A DNA stretch of 7,934 nt from Gammaproteobacteria bacterium (GTDB lineage Bacteria; Pseudomonadota; Gammaproteobacteria; Steroidobacterales; Steroidobacteraceae): assembly GCA_030040235.1 (NCBI GenBank), contig JASHUC010000158.1, positions 1-7,934 on the forward strand. The letters run 5' to 3'. The notes under the pieces were generated by a model that worked only from the letters and a program-made list of their open reading frames with translations, was not told the origin of the DNA and searched no databases. Position numbers and translations under genes: made by a program. Shown here piece by piece: positions 1 through 6,699 of the stretch; the first letter of the stretch is position 1, and every line of letters begins with the position of its first letter.

Positions 1-668
1 CCGTGGCGGGCGAACGGATCCTCGATGTGGGCTGCGGCGATGGCGTGCTCACCCACAAAGTCGCTGCGGCCGGCTGCTCCGTCGTCGGACTCGATTCGAG
101 TCCGCAGCTCGCCGCGGCCGCGCGAGGTCTTGGACTCACGATCATCGAGTCGAGCGCCCAAGAGATGACGCTGGCGCACGAATTCGATGCGGTCTTCAGC
201 AATGCAGCCCTTCACTGGATGAAGGATGCGGGTCGAGTCGTGCGCAACGTCGCGCGGGCGCTGCGCCCTGGCGGCCGCTTCGTCGCCGAGATGGGCGGGT
301 ACGGCTGTATCGAGACCATCCGGCGCGCCCTGATCGATGAGCTCGATCGTCGCGGGCTCGACGGCGAGGCGGCGGACCCGTGGTACTTTCCGACGCCCGC
401 GCAGTATGCGGCTCATCTGACGGCGGCCGGGTTCGAGGTTCCCTACATCGAGCTCATCCCGCGCCCGACACCGGTGCCCGACATGATGGGCTGGCTCACG
501 ACCTTCGCGCATTCTTTCACGGCGCCACTTCCCGAGCCCGAGCGCTTGGGCTACCTCGAGCGCGTGCGTGATCGCATCGAGCCGCAGTTGCATGCGGCAA
601 GCGGAACCTGGACGGCCGATTACGTCCGGCTGCGCTTCAAGGCGGTGCTGCCTGGGAACGGGCGGTGA
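1..668 (+). CDS. Class I SAM-dependent methyltransferase, 5'-partial
   Basis: The protein should transfer a methyl group from S-adenosylmethionine to an unidentified acceptor in the cytoplasm. The SAM-binding motif I, ILDVGCGDGVLT, lies only about five residues after the first readable codon (GTG at 3). It is followed by the motif II acidic strand (VVGLDSSP), the FDAVFSNAALHWM strand and the LRPGGRFVAEMGG strand of a Rossmann-fold methyltransferase. The ALHWM stretch resembles trans-aconitate and malonyl-ACP methyltransferase relatives. Family members normally carry about 30 residues before motif I, so the true start is probably upstream of the window and the GTG is an internal codon. The C-terminal half (residues about 110-221) is the variable substrate-binding part and gives no substrate clue. 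The stop codon overlaps the start of the next gene, implying joint expression. The fold assignment is firm and the substrate unknown. Confidence 0.9.
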   Translation, partial: VAGERILDVGCGDGVLTHKVAAAGCSVVGLDSSPQLAAAARGLGLTIIESSAQEMTLAHEFDAVFSNAALHWMKDAGRVVRNVARALRPGGRFVAEMGGYGCIETIRRALIDELDRRGLDGEAADPWYFPTPAQYAAHLTAAGFEVPYIELIPRPTPVPDMMGWLTTFAHSFTAPLPEPERLGYLERVRDRIEPQLHAASGTWTADYVRLRFKAVLPGNGR

Positions 669-1561
669 GCCTCGAATATCGCAAGCCGCCGGGGGATCCG
701 GCAGCTCTGTATGCGGCGCTCTATGCCGGTGAGGTCGTCCGCTTCTCCAATCTCCCGCGGATGCAACCGCTCGTGGCGTTCACCCGCGCATTCGTCGAGG
801 AGCGCCTCGCTCCGCATCCGCCGGTGGAAATTCAACGGCACATGGATGCGCGCGAGCTCGCGGGCCAGCTGAGCCGCGTGCAGGGTGAGTACTCGCGCTC
901 ACCGGAGGTCAAGCGGCTCTGGCGTGAGCTCTTCGAGGACATCGGTCTCGATCCCCACGACACGGCGCGCGATCGGCTCGTGCTGCGGTTCCAGGTGCAC
1001 AGTGAGCCCGCGTCTCCCGCGCCCTGGGCACGCAGCACGGCCACCGTCGGATTCCATCGCGATAGCTGGGGGACGAATCTTGCCGCGCAGGTCAACTGGT
1101 GGGCGCCTGTATGGCCGATCAGCGCCGGGCGCACCTTTGCCATCCATCCGCAGCTCTGGGACATACCCATTGCGAACAACAGCGCCGGATTCGATCTAGC
1201 CGAGGTCATGCAAAGAGTGCGCACGGCACCCGAGACGTTGGGTCGAGGCGAGCTGGCGCCACGCCCGACGGAGCCGATCGACGGGCAGGCCGGCGTCCCG
1301 GTGGTGCTCGCGCCGGGCGAGATCATCGCCTTCTCGAGTGCTCATGCCCACGTCGGCGTGCCCAACCACACGGGGCTGATGCGCATCTCCCTGGAGACGC
1401 GCACCGTCTCGATCAGCGACGTCCGCGCGCGTCGCGGGGCACCGAATGTCGATGGCGCGGGGCGCTGGGTGGCTCCGGGGCTGTTCCGCCGTCTGAGCGA
1501 CGGTGAACCCCTCAACGGCATCCTCGGGTGTGAGCGGCTGGTCGCCCGCGCGCTCTGGTAA
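665..1561 (+). CDS. Putative Fe(II)/2-oxoglutarate dioxygenase (phytanoyl-CoA dioxygenase-like)
   Basis: This 298-residue protein has the layout of a non-heme iron, 2-oxoglutarate-dependent oxygenase of the double-stranded beta-helix fold. An HxD pair is present at H131-D133 in GFHRDSWG. A distal histidine lies about 96-98 residues later, in SSAHAHVGVPNH (H227 or H229). Arginines that could hold 2-oxoglutarate follow at R240 (LMRISLETR) or R246. The order and spacing match the H-x-D...H...R facial triad, but overall identity to a named family is not obvious to me. A hydroxylase role is therefore inferred and the substrate is unknown. There is no signal peptide or membrane segment. The start is GTG at 665, inside the GTGA overlap with the methyltransferase stop. 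This supports translational coupling and a shared pathway, for example paired hydroxylation and methylation of one metabolite. Confidence 0.65.
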   Translation: MSLEYRKPPGDPAALYAALYAGEVVRFSNLPRMQPLVAFTRAFVEERLAPHPPVEIQRHMDARELAGQLSRVQGEYSRSPEVKRLWRELFEDIGLDPHDTARDRLVLRFQVHSEPASPAPWARSTATVGFHRDSWGTNLAAQVNWWAPVWPISAGRTFAIHPQLWDIPIANNSAGFDLAEVMQRVRTAPETLGRGELAPRPTEPIDGQAGVPVVLAPGEIIAFSSAHAHVGVPNHTGLMRISLETRTVSISDVRARRGAPNVDGAGRWVAPGLFRRLSDGEPLNGILGCERLVARALW

Positions 1562-1630
1562 AACCAAGACTGTCGAATTCTCGTCCCGTCGCTCGTCGTG
1601 AATGCGGGGAGCCGCCTGCGGTTGCGCCGT

Positions 1631-1792
1631 ATGGGAGATACGCCGGTGATTACGATTTCCGCTTTCTGCTCGGTTCCTGAGTTCGCTCGGGGTCAGGTTC
1701 GCGATCTGCGCGTGCGCTGGGCGCTCGAGGAGGCCGGCCTCGACTATCGAACGCGCCTTCTGGCTCACTTGCAGGACCTGAAGAGCGCCTAG
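1631..1792 (+). pseudogene. Glutathione S-transferase N-terminal fragment (GST remnant)
   Basis: The 53 codons from ATG 1631 encode a convincing GST N-terminus. It starts MGDTPVITISAF, continues VPEFARGQVRDLRVRWALEEAGLDYRT... and ends DLKSA at a TAG stop. Proteobacterial GSTs of this type start the thioredoxin-fold domain this way and continue with a motif like K-S-x-A-Y-x-A-L-x-P-F-G-Q-V-P, for a total of about 200 residues or more. Here the frame stops exactly where that Tyr is expected (TAG at 1790-1792). The in-frame read-through (LPDLRFGAK) keeps an F-G pair at the right distance, and then all similarity ends and the ATPase gene begins. The glutathione-binding part and the whole helical C-terminal domain are missing, so no activity is expected. 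The frame is open upstream to an ATG at 1598, but homology begins near 1631. No clear ribosome binding site is visible. Confidence 0.75.
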
Positions 1793-1824
1793 CTGCCCGA
1801 CTTGCGATTCGGGGCAAAAAGCGT

Positions 1825-1828
1825 GGAG
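1825..1828 (+). promoter_or_regulatory. Ribosome binding site for the AAA+ ATPase gene
   Basis: A GGAG core lies 10 bases before the ATG at 1839. It is the best Shine-Dalgarno-like sequence nearby and supports that start. Confidence 0.5.
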
Positions 1829-1838
1829 ACTGGGTCGT

Positions 1839-3506
1839 ATGCCGACCCAGCTCTCTCATCGGACCCGCCTGCCGGGTTGGGTCGCGGATCTCTCGGTGGC
1901 TCTGGAAAGCGGGGCCTGCCGCCAATTCGTCCTCTTCGGGAACGTGCACGATCAGCTCGCCATCGATGGGCGATTCGTCGGTGTGGACCGCTTCATCCAG
2001 GATGAGATGCTGAGTGCCACCGATGTGATCTTCAGCTACGACCTCGGCAACGGGCTCACGGTCGAGCGTGGCGAGAAATGTCTTGCGCAATGGGTGCCCT
2101 CGGTGATGCGGACGCTCCCTCAGCAACCGCTCGAGGCCGTACGCTTCGTCAGCCGCTACTTGCGCTACCTCGGCAATCTCGCGGCGGTCAGACGCGGTGA
2201 TATCCCGAGCGTCGCGATTCTGATCCGCGGTGTCGACCAGCTGCTGCCGGTGGACGGAACCGGCTTCGAGCACAGCAGCCTCGTGTACCTGGTGCGCGAG
2301 TGGGGACTCGCGATGCCGTTCTCCCAGTTGCCCTTCGTCAGCCTGCTCATCGCAGATAACCTGACGGACCTCGCGCCCCTCATCGTGTTCTCGCCCCAGG
2401 TGAAGGTCGTGCGTATCCCGCTGCCGTCCGCGGATGAGCTTCAGGCAGCGTTGCTCCTCCTGCAGCAGGAACACCCCCGGACGATCGCGACGGGCACGGA
2501 TCTTCCCGCCCTTGCCGCGGCGGTGAGCGGGGTATCGGTCAACACCCTGCAGCAGATGACCAAGCTCCGTGCACACAGCCGGCAGAGTCTGCATTCGGAT
2601 GACTTCGCGACTCTCAAGAAGGAGATGGTCGAACGGGACGCTCCCGGGCTCATAGAGTTTCTGGAATCGAATCGGACGCTCGAGGACTACCACGGCCAGG
2701 AGGGCCTCAAGCAGTGGTTGCGCCAGGACATCGCGTTGTGGCGCCTCAACGATCTCAAGGCGCTGCCCATGGGGTACTTGCTGTCGGGTCCGATCGGCAC
2801 CGGCAAGACCTTTCTGGTCGAGTGCCTCGCCGGAGAGGTCGGTGTGCCGATCCTCAAGCTGAAGAACTTCCGCGACAAATGGATCGGCTCGAGCGAAGCC
2901 AATCTCGAGAAAGTCTTCCGCCTCATCCGCGCCCTCGGGCGCTGCATCGTCTTCATCGATGAGGCGGATCAGACGCTCGGACGGCGCGATTCCGGACTGG
3001 GCGACAGCGGCCTTTCGGGACGGCTCTACTCGATGGTCGCCCAGGAGATGTCGGATACGGCCAATCGCGGCAAGGTCATGTGGGTATTTGCCTCCTCGCG
3101 CCCCGATCTCATCGAAGCAGACTTGAAGCGGCCCGGCCGCATCGATGTGAAAATCCCGATCTTGCCGGCGACCCGTATCCATGCGGCTGCGCTGATCGCC
3201 GCACTCGCTCGGCGCTACGGATTGCAGGTCTCCGAAACCGACGTGCGCGAGCTTGCACCCGTGCTGCCCGAGCTGCTGACCCCCGGAGCCGCCGAGGCCC
3301 TGGTCGTCAAGGCCTATCGCGTGGCGCGAACACAGAACGTGCCACCCGCAGAGGCACTTGCGCGAAGCTTCGAGGGCTATCAGAGCGCGGTGCCGCAGGA
3401 CGTGCTCGAGCTGCAGATGCGGCTCGCGATCCGCGAGGCGACCGACCTGGCGTTCGTGCCGGAGGAACTGCGGCACCTCGCCGCCGAGGACGGAAGAGAG
3501 GCGTGA
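1839..3506 (+). CDS. AAA+ ATPase with degenerate N-terminal ATPase-like region (Ycf46-like architecture)
   Basis: This 555-residue protein has a canonical C-terminal AAA module. Walker A is GPIGTGKT (317-324), a pore-loop-like aromatic lies in DKWIGSSEANLEKVF (W348), and Walker B is CIVFIDEAD (369-377). Arginine-finger residues sit in LKRPGRID (R431, R434), followed by an alpha-helical lid to about residue 495. The sensor-1 position, usually TN in TNRPD, reads SSRPD (S419-S420). The first ~265 residues look like a second, degenerate AAA domain. A strand-turn QFVLFGNVHDQ (29-39) stands where a Walker A would be. VAILIRGVDQLL (125-136) resembles a Walker B without the DE pair. PFVSLLIADNLTDL and VKVVRIPLPSADEL resemble the sensor-1 strand and lid entry. 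This tandem layout recalls Ycf46-type ATPases. The likely role is ATP-driven remodelling of a protein partner in the cytoplasm, with the partner unknown. No membrane segment or protease domain is present. Confidence 0.85.
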   Translation: MPTQLSHRTRLPGWVADLSVALESGACRQFVLFGNVHDQLAIDGRFVGVDRFIQDEMLSATDVIFSYDLGNGLTVERGEKCLAQWVPSVMRTLPQQPLEAVRFVSRYLRYLGNLAAVRRGDIPSVAILIRGVDQLLPVDGTGFEHSSLVYLVREWGLAMPFSQLPFVSLLIADNLTDLAPLIVFSPQVKVVRIPLPSADELQAALLLLQQEHPRTIATGTDLPALAAAVSGVSVNTLQQMTKLRAHSRQSLHSDDFATLKKEMVERDAPGLIEFLESNRTLEDYHGQEGLKQWLRQDIALWRLNDLKALPMGYLLSGPIGTGKTFLVECLAGEVGVPILKLKNFRDKWIGSSEANLEKVFRLIRALGRCIVFIDEADQTLGRRDSGLGDSGLSGRLYSMVAQEMSDTANRGKVMWVFASSRPDLIEADLKRPGRIDVKIPILPATRIHAAALIAALARRYGLQVSETDVRELAPVLPELLTPGAAEALVVKAYRVARTQNVPPAEALARSFEGYQSAVPQDVLELQMRLAIREATDLAFVPEELRHLAAEDGREA

Positions 3507-3507
3507 C

Positions 3508-4356
3508 TCAGCGCCGCTGCCAGGCCATGAGGGCCTGCACGTCGCCTTCCGAGACGACTCGCGCCGACTCTTCGCCGGGTTGAATGTCGAGCATTTGACG
3601 CGCCTCGATGAGCGTCGGAACAAGAATTCTCACGTCGCCCGGTCGTGGCACGGCGGGGCTCACCGTATTGGGCGCATGAGCGGGGAACACGGTGACCTCT
3701 CCCGCCAGAACCGTGAGCTCCATCGCGTTCTTTCCGGTCAGCCGAACGTCAAACGTAGCCGCCTGCGTTTCGAACGCACGCCCGGCGGCCTCGAAGTGGA
3801 AGGGCCGATGCGACTCGTGAGCGACGGTGAAGGCGGCCTCGCCCCGCGTGAGCTGTACGGCACGGACGTGCTCGGAGTAGAGGACGAGCATCCGTGTCCC
3901 GCGATTCATGACGACACGCGTCCCATCGGTGAGCCCTACACGTCGCAGGCCGCGCAGGTCACTCGCGTAACCCGTGCCCATCGTTTCCATCAATGATCCC
4001 TCGTCGGCTCTCCCGAGCATGAGACCGGGCATGTAATGATGGGTGTAGAGGAGCGGCAGGGCGGCGATGCAGAGTGCGACCGCGGCGGCTGTGATGCTCA
4101 CGATGGGGCTGCGTCGCTGGGGAGGCGGTTCGACCCATTCGGGTTTGATCGGAAAGATCTCGCCAAGGATGGCCAGAGCCTCCGGGGTGTCCCGCTCGGC
4201 GGCCGCTCGGACGATGCAGGCACGGTGGGAACTGCCCTGCAACCAATCCAGCAGCTCCGTACCCTCGTCAGCCCTCAGCCCCCGTCGCAGACGGGCCAGC
4301 CACGCGAGAGCGTCCTCACGTACGCGGTCGCGCCGCCTCAGGAACGGGAACCTCAT
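3508..4356 (-). CDS. FecR-like anti-sigma regulator, C-terminally truncated
   Basis: The protein is 282 residues. Its N-terminal DUF4880-like helical segment (residues about 13-53, REDALAWLARL...ELLDWLQGSSHR) is the cytoplasmic part that binds an ECF sigma factor in this family. A single membrane helix follows at about 84-104. The periplasmic FecR domain is at about 135-225, with DGTRVVMNRGT, YSEHVRAVQLTRGEAAFTV, SHRPFHFEAAG and TFDVRLTG. FecR proteins normally relay a signal from a TonB-dependent receptor to the sigma factor. The last residues, ALMAWQRR, correspond to the point where relatives continue (typically GRLVF...) into a C-terminal STN-like domain of roughly 50-70 residues, and that domain is absent. 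No sigma factor or receptor gene is in the window, so the gene appears to be an orphan. An AAGG directly abuts the ATG, so the translation start is less certain. It converges on the ATPase gene with one base between stops. Confidence 0.8.
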   Translation of the reverse strand: MRFPFLRRRDRVREDALAWLARLRRGLRADEGTELLDWLQGSSHRACIVRAAAERDTPEALAILGEIFPIKPEWVEPPPQRRSPIVSITAAAVALCIAALPLLYTHHYMPGLMLGRADEGSLMETMGTGYASDLRGLRRVGLTDGTRVVMNRGTRMLVLYSEHVRAVQLTRGEAAFTVAHESHRPFHFEAAGRAFETQAATFDVRLTGKNAMELTVLAGEVTVFPAHAPNTVSPAVPRPGDVRILVPTLIEARQMLDIQPGEESARVVSEGDVQALMAWQRR

Positions 4357-4413
4357 CCTTAGCTCACGATTTCGCTGCGGAGTCGCCCTGGCGGCACACT
4401 AGCTCTCGCGCAT

Positions 4414-4436
4414 CCTCAGCGCAATTCGAACTGAGG
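4414..4436. repeat. Inverted repeat CCTCAG-N11-CTGAGG
   Basis: Perfect 6-bp arms (4414-4419 and 4431-4436) flank an 11-base spacer that includes the palindrome TTCGAA (4425-4430). It lies 58 bases before the fecR-like start codon, close to where a transcript from the minus-strand TATCAT at 4445-4450 would begin. It could be an operator or a 5' hairpin. There is no T-run, so it is not a typical intrinsic terminator. Confidence 0.35.
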
Positions 4437-4444
4437 CGGGCCGC

Positions 4445-4450
4445 ATGATA
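4445..4450 (-). promoter_or_regulatory. Possible -10 element for the fecR-like gene
   Basis: The minus strand reads TATCAT, a reasonable match to TATAAT, about 90 bases upstream of the fecR-like start codon. No good -35 box is visible at 16-18 bp spacing, so this is tentative. The same 10-base context (CGTATCATGC) recurs on the plus strand ahead of typA. Confidence 0.25.
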
Positions 4451-4538
4451 CGTAGGCTCAAATCGGGCACCGGATTCCGAGACTCTCGAGCGCGCCTATC
4501 GGATGAGGGTATACCCCACGAGCGCCCAGCGGAGGGAA

Positions 4539-4655
4539 GACCCTCGGGTCGAGGCTCTGCGAATCCTCGCGGAGCGCTCGGCCCCTACGGGCGAGAGGCC
4601 CGAAAGTCACGCGCGGGGAGTGGCCAGCGCGGCGCAAGCGGAGCGACAGGTGACT
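4539..4655. other. Cluster of GC-rich potential hairpins, possible structured RNA
   Basis: Four potential stems follow one another. GACC/GGTC has a CTCG loop (4539-4550). CTCTGCGA/TCGCGGAG has a 4-base loop and one G-U pair (4555-4574). A bulged CTC-GCCC/GGGC-GAG stem has a CTAC loop (4577-4595). AGTCAC/GTGACT (4605-4610 with 4650-4655) encloses a further GCGC/GCGC pairing. No known RNA family signature (RNase P, SRP, tmRNA, 6S) was recognised. High GC content makes chance pairing easy, so confidence is low. Confidence 0.25.
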
Positions 4656-4699
4656 GTGGTTCCTCTTCAGCGTCGTCCCACGATGAATGCCTTCTGGCG

Positions 4700-4705
4700 T
4701 ATCAT
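4700..4705 (+). promoter_or_regulatory. Possible -10 element for typA
   Basis: TATCAT lies about 118 bases before the typA ATG. It would give a leader of roughly 110 bases. No clear -35 hexamer is seen at 17 bp spacing, so the call is tentative. Confidence 0.3.
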
Positions 4706-4812
4706 GCCGGCGCCACCACGGCGGACAACTGCGCGCTGAGCGCGCCAGAGGTCTGCCTCCAGGTCGAGAGTCAAGACGGCTGTCGGGAAGCTGTGAAGCG
4801 GACCCGTACGCC

Positions 4813-4817
4813 AGGGG
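4813..4817 (+). promoter_or_regulatory. Ribosome binding site that fixes the typA start
   Basis: AGGGG lies five bases before the ATG at 4823. This strong Shine-Dalgarno sequence, together with TypA homology beginning exactly at [16 protein letters not shown], decides the start against the much longer open frame that reaches back to 4445. Confidence 0.75.
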
Positions 4818-4822
4818 AACCC

Positions 4823-6652
4823 ATGGACCTTCGCAACATTGCGATCATCGCCCACGTCGATCACGGGAAGACGACTCTCGTCGATCAGCTTCTGCGCCAG
4901 TCGGGCGCGTTTCGCGAGAATCAGATGGTCGCCGAGCGCGCACTCGATCGCAACGAGCTGGAGCGCGAGCGCGGAATCACAATACTCGCCAAGTGCACCT
5001 CGGTCCTATGGAATGGCACCCGTATCAACATCATCGATACGCCCGGCCATGCTGATTTTGGCGGCGAAGTCCAGCGTATCCTCAACATGGTCGATGGCGC
5101 GCTGGTGCTGGTCGATGCCGCCGAAGGCGTCCTGCCGCAGACGAAGTACGTAGTCGGCAAGGCACTCGGCCGCGGGCTGCGTCCCATCGTCGTGATCAAT
5201 AAGGTCGATCGCGCCGATGCGCGCCCCGATGAGGTCCACACCGAGATCTTCGACCTGTTCGCCGCGCTGGGCGCGACCGACGATCAGCTGGATTTTCCAC
5301 TGCTGTACGCCTCGGGCCGACAGGGGTGGGCGGACGCGACGCTCGAGGGGCCGCGCGGCGGCCTTGCGGCGCTGTTCGAGGTGATCGTGCGCCACGTGCC
5401 GCCGCCGGCCGTGGCGCCCGATGCACCGTTCGCCATGGTCGCGACCATCCTGGACTACGACAACTATCTCGGCCGCGTGTTGACGGGCCGGGTCGAGCAG
5501 GGTCGCGCGCGAATCAACATGCCGGTCAAAGTGCTGCACGCCGGTGGTGCGGTGGTGGAGACCGGGCGCATGACGAAGCTGCTGTCGTTTCGCGGCCTCG
5601 ATCGGGTGCCCGTAGAGGAAGCCGAGGCCGGCGACATCATCGCAGTCGCAGGCCTGGCCGAGGCGACGGTGCCCGACACCATCGCGGCCCCCGAGCTGGC
5701 CGCGCCGCTGGCGGCCATTCCGGTCGATCCGCCGACCCTGGCGATGACGTTTCGCATCAATGACGGCCCACTCGGAGGGCGCGAAGGCAGCAAGGTGACC
5801 TCGCGGCAGATCCGGGCGCGCCTGTACCGCGAGGCCGAGGGCAATGTTGCGATCAAGGTGAGCGAAAGCGGCGAGACCGAAGCGGTCGAGGTCGCAGGCC
5901 GCGGCGAATTGCAGCTCGGCGTGCTGATCGAGACCATGCGGCGCGAGGGGTTCGAACTGACGATCGGCCGCCCGCGCGTGCTGACTCGTCTCCATGAAGT
6001 GACTGGCGAGCGCGAAGAGCCGATGGAGGAAGTCCTCGTCGATCTCGATGAGCCCTTTACCGGTGTCGTGGTGGAGAAACTCAACCGACGCAAGGGCGAG
6101 CTGCGCGACATGCGGCCCTCCGGAGCCGGGAAGATGCGCTTGACGTTCCTGGTCCCGACCCGCGGATTGATCGGGTACCACGGGGAATTCCTGACAGACA
6201 CGCGCGGCAGCGGGGTAATGAACCGCCTGTTCGCGGGGTACGGCCCATGGAAGGGACCGATCGAGGGTCGCCGCTTTGGCTCGCTCATCTCGAACGCCGA
6301 TGGCGAGGCCGTGCATTACGCCCTGTTTTACCTGCAGGAGCGTGGCGCGCTTTTCGTAAGCCCGGGCGAGAAGGTCTATGTCGGCATGATCCTGGGCGAG
6401 CATAACCGCGGCTCCGACCTCAACGTGAATCCGACCAAGGAAAAGAAGCTCACCAATATCCGCGCGGCCGGCAAGGACGACGCCATGCTGCTGACTCCAC
6501 CGCACCGCATGAGCCTGGAGCAGGCGATCGCTTACGTGCAGGACGACGAGCTGGTCGAGGTGACGCCGAGTGCGGTGCGGCTGCGCAAGAGATTCCTCGA
6601 TCCGCTCGCGCGCAAACGCTCGGAGCGTCAGGCCGAGGATGCGACCGCGTAG
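4823..6652 (+). CDS. typA: Ribosome-associated translational GTPase TypA/BipA
   Basis: TypA/BipA is an EF-G-like GTPase that binds the ribosome and supports 50S assembly and growth under stress such as cold. It acts in the cytoplasm. The predicted protein has 609 residues, close to the 607 of the E. coli protein. G-domain motifs are intact: G1 HVDHGKTT (11-18), the switch I ERERGITI region (47-54), G3 DTPGHADF (72-79), G4 NKVDR (126-130) and a G5-like YASG (162-165). Domain II spans about 203-300. Domain III begins near 305 and contains [21 protein letters not shown] domain V-like region contains [18 protein letters not shown]. The TypA-specific C-terminal domain (about 485-600) includes [22 protein letters not shown] and ends in a basic tail. 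No key residue is missing. A 47-bp gap to the next gene without a visible terminator allows co-transcription. Neighbours give no further functional clue. Confidence 0.97.
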   Translation: MDLRNIAIIAHVDHGKTTLVDQLLRQSGAFRENQMVAERALDRNELERERGITILAKCTSVLWNGTRINIIDTPGHADFGGEVQRILNMVDGALVLVDAAEGVLPQTKYVVGKALGRGLRPIVVINKVDRADARPDEVHTEIFDLFAALGATDDQLDFPLLYASGRQGWADATLEGPRGGLAALFEVIVRHVPPPAVAPDAPFAMVATILDYDNYLGRVLTGRVEQGRARINMPVKVLHAGGAVVETGRMTKLLSFRGLDRVPVEEAEAGDIIAVAGLAEATVPDTIAAPELAAPLAAIPVDPPTLAMTFRINDGPLGGREGSKVTSRQIRARLYREAEGNVAIKVSESGETEAVEVAGRGELQLGVLIETMRREGFELTIGRPRVLTRLHEVTGEREEPMEEVLVDLDEPFTGVVVEKLNRRKGELRDMRPSGAGKMRLTFLVPTRGLIGYHGEFLTDTRGSGVMNRLFAGYGPWKGPIEGRRFGSLISNADGEAVHYALFYLQERGALFVSPGEKVYVGMILGEHNRGSDLNVNPTKEKKLTNIRAAGKDDAMLLTPPHRMSLEQAIAYVQDDELVEVTPSAVRLRKRFLDPLARKRSERQAEDATA

Positions 6653-6699
6653 TTCGTCGGCGCCAACCACCCGCAGGGGCAGCTAGGGACGCACCGTCG

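Larger units (their letters stand above)
4357..4822. other. 466-bp divergent intergenic region between fecR-like gene and typA
   Basis: No convincing gene is present. The typA frame is open upstream to 4445, and a 78-codon frame runs 4503-4739, but neither resembles a known protein. The minus strand, where a fecI-type sigma gene would be expected, shows no sigma-factor similarity in any frame I translated. The stretch holds possible promoter elements on both strands and several inverted repeats, listed separately. Confidence 0.6.

Noticed and set aside
1650..3623. 657-codon open frame on the minus strand opposite the ATPase gene
   Set aside because: It is antisense to a gene with intact AAA motifs, resembles no known protein, and is the kind of long shadow frame expected opposite a GC-rich gene.
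4503..4739. Possible 78-codon small gene upstream of typA
   Set aside because: It overlaps the possible hairpin cluster, has no recognisable protein feature, and no good ribosome binding site was seen.
4445..4822. 126-codon N-terminal extension of TypA in the open frame
   Set aside because: TypA homologues begin at MDLRN-like sequence, a strong AGGGG precedes the ATG at 4823, and the extension is Ser/Arg/Gly-rich without similarity.
4357..4822. Search for a fecI-type sigma factor remnant on the minus strand
   Set aside because: Translations in the minus frames gave short, stop-interrupted peptides without sigma region 2 or 4 motifs.
5006..6670. 554-codon open frame on the minus strand opposite typA
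   Set aside because: It covers most of an unmistakable typA on the other strand and its translation has no recognisable domain.
6653..6699. Intrinsic terminator between typA and the glycoside hydrolase gene
   Set aside because: No GC-rich stem followed by a T-run is present in the 47-base gap.
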